DNA of 64,000 nucleotides, taken from positions 2,294,001 through 2,358,000 of the forward strand of contig JASGKX010000001.1 of the NCBI GenBank assembly GCA_049840475.1. The letters run 5' to 3'. Below the pieces are notes generated by a model, which worked only from the letters and a program-made list of their open reading frames with translations, did not search any database and was not told where the DNA came from. Each line of letters opens with the position of its first letter. Position 1 is the stretch's first letter. Both the position numbers and the translations under genes were made by a program. This DNA is from JBGVSA01 sp049840475. GTDB lineage: Bacteria; Pseudomonadota; Gammaproteobacteria; Burkholderiales; Rhodocyclaceae. Below are positions 9,321-17,871 of the stretch, piece by piece.

Positions 9321-10139
9321 TCAGCGGCGAGCGGCGGGGCCTGCGTAGCCGAGGCCGCGAGAGATTTCGAGCGCGGTGTCGCGCACGATCGGCGCCCAGT
9401 CCGGGTTGAAGCGCTCGGCCGGAGTCGACAAGGACAGACCGGCCACCAGTGTGCCCGAATCGTCGCGGATGCCGGCGGCGATGCAACGCACACCGGCTTC
9501 GACTTCTTCCATGTCGTAGGCCAGTTGATGGCGACGCACACGGTCGAGTTCTTGTTCAAGCGACTTGATCTGCGTGATGGAGCCCGGCGTGTTGGCCGGC
9601 AGGCCCGTGCGATGCGCGTATTCGCGGGTGGCGTCCACGCCTTGTTCGGCGAGGAACAGCTTGCCCGTGGCGGTCGTGTGCAGCGGGCCGCGCCCGCCGA
9701 CGATGTGCACCACGCGGACGGCCGACCGGCCGCTGGAGGTGCGTTCGATATACATGATCTCGTCGTCGGCACGCACACCGAGGTTCACGCTTTCGCCTGT
9801 CAGCGCGTGCAGGCGCAACATGGCCGGCATGGCGACTTCGCGCACCGAGATGCGGGATTTGACGAGGTTGCCCAGTTCGAGCAGGCGAATGCCAAGACGG
9901 TAGTTGCCGCTGTCCGTGCGATCTGCAAAGCCACGGGCGCACATGGCGCCAAGGATGCGGTGCGCGGTCAACGGGTGCAGTTCGGTGTCCAGCGCCAATT
10001 GCTTGAGCGACACCGATTCCGAGTGCGCGGCCAGCGCATCGATCAGGTTCATCATGCGGTCGATGACCTGGATCGAAGTGCGATTTTCCTTGCTGTCAGT
10101 TGCTTCGGAAGTCGGAGAGGAAGGCTGGCTTGTACCCAT
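9321..10139 (-). CDS. IclR-family transcriptional regulator
   Basis: This 272-residue DNA-binding protein has an N-terminal winged helix (about residues 25-85: IQVIDRMMNLIDAL, LKQLALDTELHPLTAHRIL, YRLGIRLLELG) and a C-terminal effector domain (HTTATGKLFLA, GVRCIAAGIRDDSG, LSLSTPAERF). IclR regulators usually control catabolic operons and often repress their own gene. The adjacent genes (pbpG, dsbB) give no hint of the inducer. In its upstream region ATTTC (10166-10170) and GAAAT (10178-10182) form a small inverted repeat that could be its own operator. Assignment to the family is secure; the specific regulon is unknown. Confidence 0.9.
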   Translation of the reverse strand: MGTSQPSSPTSEATDSKENRTSIQVIDRMMNLIDALAAHSESVSLKQLALDTELHPLTAHRILGAMCARGFADRTDSGNYRLGIRLLELGNLVKSRISVREVAMPAMLRLHALTGESVNLGVRADDEIMYIERTSSGRSAVRVVHIVGGRGPLHTTATGKLFLAEQGVDATREYAHRTGLPANTPGSITQIKSLEQELDRVRRHQLAYDMEEVEAGVRCIAAGIRDDSGTLVAGLSLSTPAERFNPDWAPIVRDTALEISRGLGYAGPAARR

Positions 10140-10206
10140 GCGTCAATCTTACTCGATAGAACTTGATTTCGCATGATGAAATATCGCCTGCCATAAAGGC
10201 GGGTCG

Positions 10207-10231
10207 GACGCCGCCACGAACGGGCGGCGTC
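10207..10231 (-). terminator. GC-rich hairpin downstream of dsbB
   Basis: A perfect 9-bp inverted repeat (10207-10215 with 10223-10231) lies 14 bases past the dsbB stop. It lacks a U-run, so it may be a weak terminator or an mRNA-stabilising hairpin. Confidence 0.35.
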
Positions 10232-10244
10232 GCGTTGCGCAAGC

Positions 10245-10745
10245 TCAGGCGCGCTTGCGGAAGGTCTGCCACAGGCCGAACACCAACAGCACCGTGAACG
10301 TCACGACACCCCATTCGGCCAACGATAGGCCGAACATCGTCCAGTTGACGACCGAGCAGTCGCCCGAACCCTGGAAAATGCGCGGAAGAAGGTCGCCCAA
10401 CGGGAAGCGGCTGACCATATATTCCAGGCCCGGGCCGCAGGTCGATATGCTGGGCGGATTGTGCTGCAGCCAGGTCTGGCGCACCGCCACGCCGCCTGCG
10501 GCTATTGCGCACACGGCAAGCAGCAGGCCGTAGGCGCGCGGGCCCCAGCGACGCGGATTGGGGTTATGCAGGCCGGCCACCAGTGCCACCAGTCCGCAGG
10601 CCACAAGGCCGTAGCGCTGCAGGATACACATCGGGCACGGTTCAATGCCCTTGGCCAATTGCAGGTAGAACGCGATGGCGAGCAGCACGGCACAGCCGAA
10701 AAACACGCTCAGAAAAAGAAACCGGTTGGGCAGTCTGTTGATCAT
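10245..10745 (-). CDS. dsbB: Disulfide bond formation protein B
   Basis: DsbB is the inner-membrane quinone reductase that reoxidises DsbA and so drives disulfide formation in the periplasm. The 166-residue protein has four hydrophobic segments. Cys37 and Cys40 (CPMC) form the first periplasmic pair, and Cys103 and Cys130 form the second, nearly the same spacing as the E. coli enzyme (104/130). The conserved QRYGL follows the CPMC pair. It is transcribed away from the EF-hand gene's terminator and has no obvious operon partner. Pilins, PilY1 and other disulfide proteins in this window are plausible clients of the pathway. Confidence 0.95.
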   Translation of the reverse strand: MINRLPNRFLFLSVFFGCAVLLAIAFYLQLAKGIEPCPMCILQRYGLVACGLVALVAGLHNPNPRRWGPRAYGLLLAVCAIAAGGVAVRQTWLQHNPPSISTCGPGLEYMVSRFPLGDLLPRIFQGSGDCSVVNWTMFGLSLAEWGVVTFTVLLVFGLWQTFRKRA

Positions 10746-10883
10746 GGTCGCAGGTTAAAAAGAAGCGCTCTTTCGATTCGCATTCGCTGAATCGGTTCAA
10801 TCCGCAGGATTGTAGCGTTGCCGACCAGCGACTGGGTTCGATCTGTCTGGCCGGCGGTTGGCATTGGGTCAACGGCGACCGCG

Positions 10884-10920
10884 CAAAAAAACGCCGCAGC
10901 ACCCGGGAGGGGGCTGCGGC
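10884..10920 (-). terminator. Rho-independent terminator of the EF-hand gene
   Basis: Read on the minus strand, an 8-bp stem (10893-10900 with 10913-10920, plus inner CCC/GGG pairing) is followed by a run of seven T. It lies about 80 bases past the stop of the EF-hand gene. Confidence 0.8.
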
Positions 10921-11000
10921 AAGCGGAGAGAAAAACAGGGAACAACTAACTACAGGTACTACACGTACTGGAGGCCGCGCGGGGGCGCGACCTCACGTAC

Positions 11001-11579
11001 TCACTTGGCGGCCGGCGGCGGGGGCGGAGGCGGCATGTCGCCACGAGGGCCGCGCGGATGTTCTGCACGGAACTTGTCGCGGGCAGCCTGGGCTTCTTCG
11101 CGCGAAACCTTGCCGTCCTTGTTGGTGTCGGCCGCGTCGAACATGGCATGGGCGCGGTCGGTCATCTGCTTGATGGACGCGTCGAGTTCTTCGCGTGTCA
11201 CGACGCCGTCATGGTTGGTGTCGGCATGGTCGAAGAACGGATCGCCACCACGCGGCGGACGCTGGTGATGACGGTCGTGGCGATCGCCGCGCGGCGGGGG
11301 CATTGCGTTGCGCAGTTCGTCCGGCGTCAGCTTGCCGTCCTTGTTGGTATCGATCTGGTCGAAGCGCTGGGCCAGACGCGGCATGTTCTTTTCGACCTCG
11401 GCTCGCGACAGTGCGCCGTCGCCATCCGTGTCGGCGGCCTTGAAGCGTTGTTCGAAACGCTGTTGCATGTTGGCGGGCGCAGCGGCCGGCGCCGATTGTT
11501 GAGCGAACGCCGGTGCGGCAACCATCACTGCGGCAAGCGCGGCGATCTTCACCAGGCGGGGGGTACGAATCGATGTCAT
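11001..11579 (-). CDS. Exported four-EF-hand calcium-binding protein
   Basis: This 192-residue protein has a signal peptide (cleavage likely after AFA, residue 26) and four canonical 12-residue EF-hand loops at about 50-61, 77-88, 120-131 and 151-162. Each begins DTDGDG, DTNKDG or DTNHDG and keeps the acidic residue at loop position 12. Between loops 2 and 3 is a His/Arg/Pro-rich linker, and the C-terminus ends in a run of seven prolines. The ATG at 11579 was chosen because it starts the signal peptide and has AGGAG upstream; a longer open frame back to 11684 has neither. The function is unknown beyond calcium binding in the periplasm or outside the cell. The gene is monocistronic with its own terminator. 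Confidence 0.85.
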   Translation of the reverse strand: MTSIRTPRLVKIAALAAVMVAAPAFAQQSAPAAAPANMQQRFEQRFKAADTDGDGALSRAEVEKNMPRLAQRFDQIDTNKDGKLTPDELRNAMPPPRGDRHDRHHQRPPRGGDPFFDHADTNHDGVVTREELDASIKQMTDRAHAMFDAADTNKDGKVSREEAQAARDKFRAEHPRGPRGDMPPPPPPPAAK

Positions 11580-11948
11580 GTGATGACTCCTCGTTTGTGC
11601 TGTGTGGAACTGAATGCAACGGGTCGGCCTGCTTGGGGATCGGGGGGGGGGGGCAGTGTCGCGGCCCGTTTGCATGGAGCTCATCTTAGGGAGCGCATGG
11701 CTGGGCCTTGTGTCCCCTGCGAAAGGCTGTGTTTCAATTTGTTAGGCCCGGCGAGTGGGCGTCCGGGCGACTTGACGATGACATGTGACGCGCCTGCAGT
11801 GCTTGCGTGGCGAGCGCACCGACTGCCGGAGAGCGCGCCAAATGTGGCCGTCGCGCGTGCCACGTTGATGATGATTCCCTGTCCAGGGATTGGTGCGAGC
11901 GGCTAGAATCGCGCTCACTCTCCCCTTGCGTGCACACCAACGTCTTCC
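11580..11948. other. Intergenic region between the EF-hand gene and ppx
   Basis: This 369-base divergent spacer holds a 12-G homopolymer (11642-11653) about 65 bases upstream of the EF-hand start. A candidate ppx -10 (TAGAAT, 11904-11909) lies about 40 bases before the ppx ATG. No gene is seen. Confidence 0.6.
11642..11653. repeat. Poly-G tract (12 G on the + strand)
   Basis: Twelve consecutive G, preceded by other G-runs, lie in the upstream region of the EF-hand gene. Homopolymers of this length are prone to slip and could alter promoter spacing; they are also error-prone in sequencing. Confidence 0.85.
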
Positions 11949-13460
11949 ATGAAGCACGAACTCATTGCGGCCGTCGATCTTGGGTCCAACAGTTTCCGGC
12001 TGGTCATCGGCCGGACCGAGAAGGACCAGATCTACGAACTGGACAACCTCAAAGAGCCGGTTCGGCTGGCGGCGGGATTGGGGCCCGATCGCATGCTCGA
12101 CGACGAGGCGCAGGACCGCGCCCTCGAAGCGCTGCGTCGGTTCAACGAACGTTTGCGCGGGTTTGAGTCGGAGTCCGTTCGCGCGGTGGCGACCAATACT
12201 GTGCGCGTGGCGAAGAACACGCCGCAGTTTCTGCTGCGCGCAGAAGAAGCCTTGGGTTTCCCGATCGAAGTGATCGCCGGTCGAGAAGAAGCGCGGCTGA
12301 TCTATGTGGGCGTGGCGCATAGCCTGCCCGACCCGGGGCTGCAGCAATTGGTGGTGGACATCGGCGGTGGTTCGACCGAGTTCATCATCGGCCGCAACTT
12401 TGAACCCTTGCAGCTTGAATCGCTGTACATGGGCTGTGTCAGCCACAGCCTGCGTTACTTCCCGGATGGTGCGATCACGCGCGCCGGCATGAAAGAATCC
12501 GAACTCGCCGCCCGGCACGAGATGCAGGCCATCGTGCAGTCGTACCGCAACACCGGTTGGGAACAGGCAGTCGGTTCTTCCGGCTCGGCCAAAGCTATCT
12601 GCGACGTGCTCGAACTCAATGGGTTGTCGCCCATGGGCATTACGCGCGATGGGCTCGAAAAACTCCGTCACCTCATGCTGAAGGCGGGGCACGTCGACCG
12701 GCTCGAACTCGAAGGACTCAAGTCCGACCGCCTGCCGGTGTTCGGTGGTGGCTTCGCCATCATGTATTCCTTGTTCAAGGAACTGGACCTCGATCACATG
12801 GTGTTCTCCGACGGCGCGCTGCGGCTGGGCGTGCTGTACGACTTGCTCGGACGCTATCACCGGCACGACCTGCGCGACGCGACCGTGGAGGCTTTTCTCC
12901 GCCGCTACCAGGTCGACGCCGAACAAGCTCAGCGCGTGGCCGAGACAGCGGTCGGCTTCCTTGAGCAGGTCTCGCCGCGTTGTGAGGATCAGGACAACGT
13001 TGATCGTCGCTTTCTTGTGTGGGCTGCGCTGTTGCATGAGATCGGCCTGTCGGTGGCGCATTCGAGCTACCACAAGCACACCGCCTACATTCTCGCCAAC
13101 GCCGACATGCCGGGCTTTTCGCGCATGGACCAGGGGCGTCTCGCGCGATTGGCGCTGGCTCACCGGGGCAAGCTCGAACGTGTGCAGGGCACTGGCCCGG
13201 ATGACACGGACTGGCTGCTGATCCTGTGCCTGCGTCTGGCGGTGATCGTGCATCGCTCGCGCGATGCCGTCGTCAAGCCGGCGTTGCGACTCACCCACGA
13301 CAAGCGCGGTTATACCGCTGTGGCCGCATCGGGTTGGCTGCATGCGTCGGCACTCACAGCCGCCGGTCTGCAAGAAGAAGAACAACAGTGGGCGCGGCTG
13401 GGCAAGGTGTTCCGTGTGCGCACCGAGCGCAGCCCGGCCGTCACGCAGGCGGCGGAATAA
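11949..13460 (+). CDS. ppx: Exopolyphosphatase
   Basis: Ppx removes terminal phosphates from inorganic polyphosphate, and members of this family may also hydrolyse pppGpp. The 503-residue protein opens with the ASKHA phosphate-binding motif AAVDLGSNSFRL, followed by ATNTVRVAKN, VVDIGGGSTEFIIG and VGSSGSAKAI. The C-terminal third (about 320-500) is the HD-like all-helical domain, with LLHEIGLSVAHSSYHKHTAYI. The length is typical. It sits at the head of a run that continues with a lipid transporter, but the 3-base gap to the next gene is probably just compact packing. The candidate promoter is described with the upstream region. Confidence 0.94.
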   Translation: MKHELIAAVDLGSNSFRLVIGRTEKDQIYELDNLKEPVRLAAGLGPDRMLDDEAQDRALEALRRFNERLRGFESESVRAVATNTVRVAKNTPQFLLRAEEALGFPIEVIAGREEARLIYVGVAHSLPDPGLQQLVVDIGGGSTEFIIGRNFEPLQLESLYMGCVSHSLRYFPDGAITRAGMKESELAARHEMQAIVQSYRNTGWEQAVGSSGSAKAICDVLELNGLSPMGITRDGLEKLRHLMLKAGHVDRLELEGLKSDRLPVFGGGFAIMYSLFKELDLDHMVFSDGALRLGVLYDLLGRYHRHDLRDATVEAFLRRYQVDAEQAQRVAETAVGFLEQVSPRCEDQDNVDRRFLVWAALLHEIGLSVAHSSYHKHTAYILANADMPGFSRMDQGRLARLALAHRGKLERVQGTGPDDTDWLLILCLRLAVIVHRSRDAVVKPALRLTHDKRGYTAVAASGWLHASALTAAGLQEEEQQWARLGKVFRVRTERSPAVTQAAE

Positions 13461-13463
13461 GGC

Positions 13464-14600
13464 ATGTCACGAGCCGGCCCCAACACGGCGCTGACGCAAC
13501 ATCCGCCACGCATCGAGCACGTTGCCGAGCGCTACGTGCTGAGCGGCGATTGGAGTCTTGCCGCGTTGCGACGCCGGCTGGTGCCCATCCGTCATCGGCT
13601 GGAAGAAGCGCGCGGCGCGAAAGCCTGGGACCTCTCCGATATCACCCGTCTGGATTCGTTCGGTGCGCTGCTGCTGTGGCGTGCATGGGGCATGGCGCAG
13701 CCCGAGGGCACCGTCATTCCCGATCGCCTGCGAGATGCTTTCGACCGCGTCCGCCAGGCTGCCGCATTGCCCATCGATCAGCCCCGTCGCGACTGGTTGG
13801 CGCCGCTGGCGCGCATCGGTCGCGCAATGATCGGTGCTTTCGATCACGCAGTCGGTGTCGTCGAATTGCTGGGGCGTGTGTCGATCGAACTGGTGATGCT
13901 GGTGCGCAATCCGTCGCAGATTCCGTGGCTGGAGACGTCTGCCGCGCTCTACAAGACGGGCGTGCGCGCGATGCCGATTTCCGCGCTGCTCGGTTTTCTC
14001 ATCGGCGTGGTGCTGTGTTATCTGTCGGCACTGCAATTGCAGAATTTCGGTGCTGACGCGTTCATCGTGAACATCCTCGGCATTGGCATCATCCGCGAGC
14101 TTGGCCCGATGCTGGTGAGCGTGCTGGTGGCGGGGCGCTCGGGCTCGGCCATCACTGCGCAGTTGGGCGTCATGCGCGTGACGGAAGAAATCGACGCGCT
14201 CGCCACCATGGGAATCTCGCGCTACCAGCGCCTGGTGTTGCCCAAGGTGGCGGCGCTTGCCATTGCCATGCCCTTGCTGGTGTTGTGGACGTCGGCTGCT
14301 GGCCTCATCGGCGGCATGCTGGTGGCCGATCTGCAGATGAATCTGGATTACCGTTACTTCATCACCACGTTGCCGCGCGTCGTGCAGGTGGCCAACGTGT
14401 GGATCGGGCTCGGCAAGGGTGTCATCTTCGGCGTGACCATCGCAGTCATCTCCTGCCATTACGGCCTGCGCGTCAAACCGAATACCGAGAGCCTGTCGTC
14501 GAACACGACGGCTGCGGTGGTGGCGGCCATCACTGCCGTCATCGTGCTCGATGCCGTAATCGCCATCGTGACGCGCTCGATTGGAGTGGTGGTGCGATGA
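13464..14600 (+). CDS. MlaE-family lipid ABC transporter permease with N-terminal STAS-like domain
   Basis: This 378-residue inner-membrane permease belongs to an MCE-type (Mla-like) phospholipid transporter. Residues about 20-100 resemble a STAS domain (YVLSGDWSLAALRRRL, WDLSDITRLDSFGALLLWRAWG), the role played by separate MlaB in E. coli. The MlaE domain follows, with LGIGIIRELGPMLVSVLVAGRSGSAITAQLG split over the family core and EIDALATMGISRYQRLVLPK. The start at 13464 lies 3 bases after ppx, and its TGA overlaps the ATG of the ATPase gene (ATGA), so translation is coupled. The system should move lipids between the membranes; direction and substrate cannot be read from sequence. Confidence 0.88.
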   Translation: MSRAGPNTALTQHPPRIEHVAERYVLSGDWSLAALRRRLVPIRHRLEEARGAKAWDLSDITRLDSFGALLLWRAWGMAQPEGTVIPDRLRDAFDRVRQAAALPIDQPRRDWLAPLARIGRAMIGAFDHAVGVVELLGRVSIELVMLVRNPSQIPWLETSAALYKTGVRAMPISALLGFLIGVVLCYLSALQLQNFGADAFIVNILGIGIIRELGPMLVSVLVAGRSGSAITAQLGVMRVTEEIDALATMGISRYQRLVLPKVAALAIAMPLLVLWTSAAGLIGGMLVADLQMNLDYRYFITTLPRVVQVANVWIGLGKGVIFGVTIAVISCHYGLRVKPNTESLSSNTTAAVVAAITAVIVLDAVIAIVTRSIGVVVR

Positions 14601-15373
14601 GCGCGGTCATCGACATGCGCGGCATCCGCACGCTGTTTGGCAGCAACGTTGTGCATGACAACATCAATCTGCGCGTCGAGCGCGGCGATCTGCTCGCGCT
14701 GGTCGGTGGTTCGGGGTCTGGCAAGACGACGTTGCTGCGTCAGATGGCTGCCTTGATGGCGCCGACGGCGGGGCGCGTGATGTTGTTCGGCGAACCGATC
14801 ATGTCGGGCGACCGTGCTGCGCGCATGGCGCGCCGTCGTCGCTTCGGGATGATGTTCCAGCAGGGCGCGCTGTTCTCGGCCTTCACTGTTTTCGAGAATG
14901 TGGCCTTCCCGCTGCGCGAACTGGGGCGACTGACGCCCGAGGAAATCTACGCGCTGGTGATGAGTCGCCTTGAGCTGGTAGAGCTGACGCCCGACCACGC
15001 GCGGCTGATGCCGGCCGAACTTTCCGGCGGCATGGTCAAGCGCGTGGCGTTGGCCCGTGCGCTGGCGCTGGAACCCGAATTGCTGTTGTTGGACGAACCT
15101 ACGGCGGGGCTCGATCCGGACCGCAGCGCGGCCTTCGTGCGACTGGTGCGTTCGCTACACCAGCAGCTCGGGCTGACGGTGGTGTTCGTCACGCACGACT
15201 TGGATACGCTGGCCGCGCTCGCCAATCGCGTTGCCGTGCTCGCCGAACGCCGTATACTCGCCTGCGACACGCTGGATGCCGTCATGCGTGTGGATCACCC
15301 GTTCATCAAGCGTTTCTTTCGTCTGTTGCGCAGTAACGAATCGGCAACAGGCTCAACGATGGACACCGAATAG
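14597..15373 (+). CDS. MlaF-like lipid ABC transporter ATP-binding protein
   Basis: This 258-residue ATPase has Walker A GGSGSGKTT, Q-loop MMFQQGALFSAFTVFENVAFPL (family core), signature LSGGMVKRVALARAL, Walker B LLLLDEPTAGLDP and switch His in VTHDLD. The GMVKR signature is characteristic of MlaF. The ATG at 14597 overlaps the permease stop by four bases; the longer open frame back to 14285 is a shadow of the permease. The C-terminus carries the short MlaF-type extension (DHPFIKRFFR) that contacts the partner subunit in homologues. Together with the neighbours it forms permease, ATPase, MCE protein and lipoprotein in order. Confidence 0.92.
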   Translation: MSAVIDMRGIRTLFGSNVVHDNINLRVERGDLLALVGGSGSGKTTLLRQMAALMAPTAGRVMLFGEPIMSGDRAARMARRRRFGMMFQQGALFSAFTVFENVAFPLRELGRLTPEEIYALVMSRLELVELTPDHARLMPAELSGGMVKRVALARALALEPELLLLDEPTAGLDPDRSAAFVRLVRSLHQQLGLTVVFVTHDLDTLAALANRVAVLAERRILACDTLDAVMRVDHPFIKRFFRLLRSNESATGSTMDTE

Positions 15374-15409
15374 GGGCGCGCGCTGCGCTGTCCCGGGAAC
15401 TGGAAGAAC

Positions 15410-16354
15410 ATGGAGAATCGCGCCCACGCGCTCGTCGTCGGCTTGTTTACGGTGCTGCTGTGTGCAGCGCTGGTCGTCACGCTGTGGTGGTTTGCCGGCA
15501 GTGGCGAAGAATTCAAGCACTACGAGCTGGTCAGCACACACACCGTCACGGGTCTGAACCCGCAGGCGGCGGTGCGCTATCGTGGCGTGCGCGTCGGGCG
15601 GGTGATGGATATCCAGCTCGACGAAGACGATCCGCAGCGTGTCATCGTGACCATTCGCGTGCGCAGCGATATCCCGATTACGCGTGACACACGTGCCACG
15701 CTCAACGCGCAAGGCATTACGGGCACGTCGTATGTATTGCTGGACGACGACGGCAAGGACCAACGCCCCATCCAGGCTGCCGCCGGGCAGTTGCCGCGCA
15801 TTCCGCTCTCGCCCGGTCTGCTCGACCAGGCATCGAGCGCCGGGCGCGACATCATCGCGCGCCTGCAGGATGCGTCGATCCGGCTCGAAAAGCTGCTGTC
15901 CGAAAAGAACCTGAACAATATCGATTCCACGCTCAACAACGTGGCGCAGGCGACCGCGCATCTGAACGACACACTCGCACAGGCGCCGCAACTGGTGGCC
16001 GACTTGCGCCGCTTCACGTCGCAGCAGAACGCGGAGCAGTTGTCTTCCGCGATTACCGACCTGCGCCGCGCCAGCGCACAGATCGGCCCTGCCATCGACA
16101 ACTGGAATCAGACGCTGGGCCGCGTACGCGCAGCGGGTGACCGTATCGACCGGCTTGGCGGCGATCTGCAGACCAGCCTGACTGGCGAGACGCTGCCGCG
16201 CGTCAATGAACTCGTGTCCGAACTGCAGACCACGGCATCGCAACTGAACCGCGTGCTCGACGACATGTCGCGCTCGCCGCAGATGCTGCTGACCGGCAGG
16301 CAGGCAACCGTGCCCGGCCCGGGCGAAACCAACCAGGGACCTGTCCAGAAATGA
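15410..16354 (+). CDS. MCE-family (MlaD/PqiB-like) lipid transport protein
   Basis: This 314-residue protein has one N-terminal membrane helix (about residues 9-31) and a single MCE domain (about 40-118: GLNPQAAVRYRGVRVGRVMDI, DIPITRDTRATLNAQGITG). A long helical periplasmic region follows, rich in Asn/Gln/Leu and probably coiled. MCE proteins assemble as hexameric rings that shuttle lipids across the periplasm. The ATG at 15410 follows GGAAGAACATGGAG-type purine-rich sequence. Its stop overlaps the start of the lipoprotein gene by four bases. It is longer than E. coli MlaD (183 residues), closer to MCE proteins that pair with a PqiC-like lipoprotein. Confidence 0.9.
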   Translation: MENRAHALVVGLFTVLLCAALVVTLWWFAGSGEEFKHYELVSTHTVTGLNPQAAVRYRGVRVGRVMDIQLDEDDPQRVIVTIRVRSDIPITRDTRATLNAQGITGTSYVLLDDDGKDQRPIQAAAGQLPRIPLSPGLLDQASSAGRDIIARLQDASIRLEKLLSEKNLNNIDSTLNNVAQATAHLNDTLAQAPQLVADLRRFTSQQNAEQLSSAITDLRRASAQIGPAIDNWNQTLGRVRAAGDRIDRLGGDLQTSLTGETLPRVNELVSELQTTASQLNRVLDDMSRSPQMLLTGRQATVPGPGETNQGPVQK

Positions 16355-16933
16355 CCCGCTTGCCGCGCGTTGCCGCGACGCTCTTCGCCCTTGGCGTTTT
16401 GTCTGCCTGCACGGTCCTGCCTCCGGCCGCCCCTCGCGTCGCTGAGCACGATTTGGGGACGCCGTTTGCCGTGGGGGCCACGCGCAGTCCGGTTCCGCTG
16501 CGTGCGTTGAGCGTGGTGGCGCAGCCTGTCGTGGCTGGCGTAACGATGTACTACCGCGAAGCCAGCGAGCCGACGCAGCGTGCCGCATTCGCGTACAACC
16601 GCTGGTCAGCGCCGCCCGCCGCCATGGTGGACGCCGCGCTCAACCGGTTGCTGGCTGTCAACGGCGGCGGCCGTTGCCGGCTGCAGGTGACGTTGGGCGA
16701 ATTCATCGTCGACGTAGAACGCCACCGGCAAAGGGCAGGCCATGCTTTCCGCCAACCTGCGACTGGTGGGCGACGCTGCTGCCAGCGCGCAGACCGTCAT
16801 CGACATTGCCGTGCCCATGACGAAGGTCGATCCGGCTTCGGGGGCTGTCGCTATGCGGCAGGCCGTCAGCCAGCTTGGCATCCATACGGCGACCTGGCTG
16901 GGGTCCGACGCGGCGCGTAGCTGCCGCGGCTGA
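16351..16933 (+). pseudogene. ABC-type transport auxiliary lipoprotein (PqiC-like), frameshifted
   Basis: The first part (16351 to about 16725) encodes a lipoprotein signal (LGVLSACTV, lipobox Cys) and the PqiC-like body (VVAQPVVAGVTMYYRE, YNRWSAPPAAMVDAALN, LQVTLGEF). After VDVERH the frame is lost. The expected continuation (AMLSANLRLVGDAAAS to a TGA at 16931-16933) lies in the next frame. Removing one C at 16725-16726 joins the two into a 193-residue protein of normal family length. Left uncorrected, the first frame ends at 16920 in a Cys/Arg-rich nonsense tail. This lipoprotein would be the outer-membrane partner of the Mla-like transporter, so a real mutation would probably impair it; a base-calling error is equally possible. 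Confidence 0.8.
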
Positions 16934-16987
16934 TCGCAGCGTCCCACGCAAGCGCCGGGCACGGCGCTTGCCGCCTCATGAACGGGT

Positions 16988-17018
16988 TTGTCCGTGTGCG
17001 CACGGAGGCCGCTAGAAT
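16988..17018 (+). promoter_or_regulatory. Candidate sigma70 promoter for tatD
   Basis: TTGTCC (16988-16993) and TAGAAT (17013-17018) are separated by 19 bases, two more than ideal. The -10 is only 9 bases before the tatD ATG, so the transcript would be almost leaderless. Confidence 0.4.
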
Positions 17019-17027
17019 GAGGCTGTC

Positions 17028-17795
17028 ATGTTGATCGATACCCATATCCACCTTGATGCTGGCGAATTCGACGACGACCGCGATGCGGTCATCGCGCGCG
17101 CGCGCGAGGCGGGCGTCGAGCGCTTCGTGATTCCGGCCGTCGATGTCGGCAACTTCGACCGTGTGCGGGACCTCGCCGCCGCCTTGCCTGGGAGTGCTTG
17201 GGCGGCCGGTATCCACCCCTTGTTCGTCGATGGTTCGCGCGAATCCGACATCGCCACGCTGCGTGCCCGGTTGGCTGAAGGCGGCGCCTGCGCCGTCGGC
17301 GAGATCGGGCTGGATGGCTATGTGGAAGGCGCCGACCACGCGCGGCAAGACTGGTTTTTTGTTGAACAACTTAAGCTCGCGCGTGAATTCGACCTTCCGG
17401 TGATCGTGCACGTACGCCGTGCGCAGGATCGCGTGCTCAAGTACTTGCGCCGGTATCGGCCGCGCGGCGGCATCGCCCACGCCTTCAATGGCAGCCGCCA
17501 GCAGGCGGACGTTTTCATCTCGCTGGGCTTCAAGCTCGGTTTCGGCGGGGCCATGACTTACAGCGGATCGACGCGCATCCGAGAACTTGCGCGCGCGATT
17601 CCAATCGAACACATCGTTCTCGAATCAGACGCTCCAGACATTCCACCCGCCTGGGTGGGCAAGGGGCGCAACGAACCGGTTTTCGTAGCGCGTTTCGCGG
17701 CCGTATTGGCCGAGTTGCGCGAGATGGGAGAAAACGGAGCCGAAGAAGTGGCGCGGGCGACAACAACCAATGCCCGCGCCGTGCTGCACCTGTAA
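17028..17795 (+). CDS. TatD-family metal-dependent hydrolase
   Basis: This 255-residue TIM-barrel hydrolase has the family metal ligands: IDTHIHLD at the N-terminus (H-x-H), AVGEIGLDG (Glu), VIVHVRRA and GIAHAFNG (His) and VLESDAPD (Asp). TatD proteins are 3'-5' DNA exonucleases or nucleases in some bacteria, and the Tat secretion link of the name is historical. It begins right after a candidate promoter and is separated from the dienelactone hydrolase by about 80 bases. The specific in vivo substrate is not established. Confidence 0.9.
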   Translation: MLIDTHIHLDAGEFDDDRDAVIARAREAGVERFVIPAVDVGNFDRVRDLAAALPGSAWAAGIHPLFVDGSRESDIATLRARLAEGGACAVGEIGLDGYVEGADHARQDWFFVEQLKLAREFDLPVIVHVRRAQDRVLKYLRRYRPRGGIAHAFNGSRQQADVFISLGFKLGFGGAMTYSGSTRIRELARAIPIEHIVLESDAPDIPPAWVGKGRNEPVFVARFAAVLAELREMGENGAEEVARATTTNARAVLHL

Positions 17796-17871
17796 ACCTG
17801 TAGTGAAGGCCACCATGCCGGGTGCGCGGCAAGCAAGCCCGGTAACCAACCCCAATGTTTCAAGGAGCCGG

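Noticed and set aside
11742..13385. Long open frame on the minus strand opposite ppx
   Set aside because: Mirror of the ppx coding sequence, with the same His/Arg/Gln-rich character.
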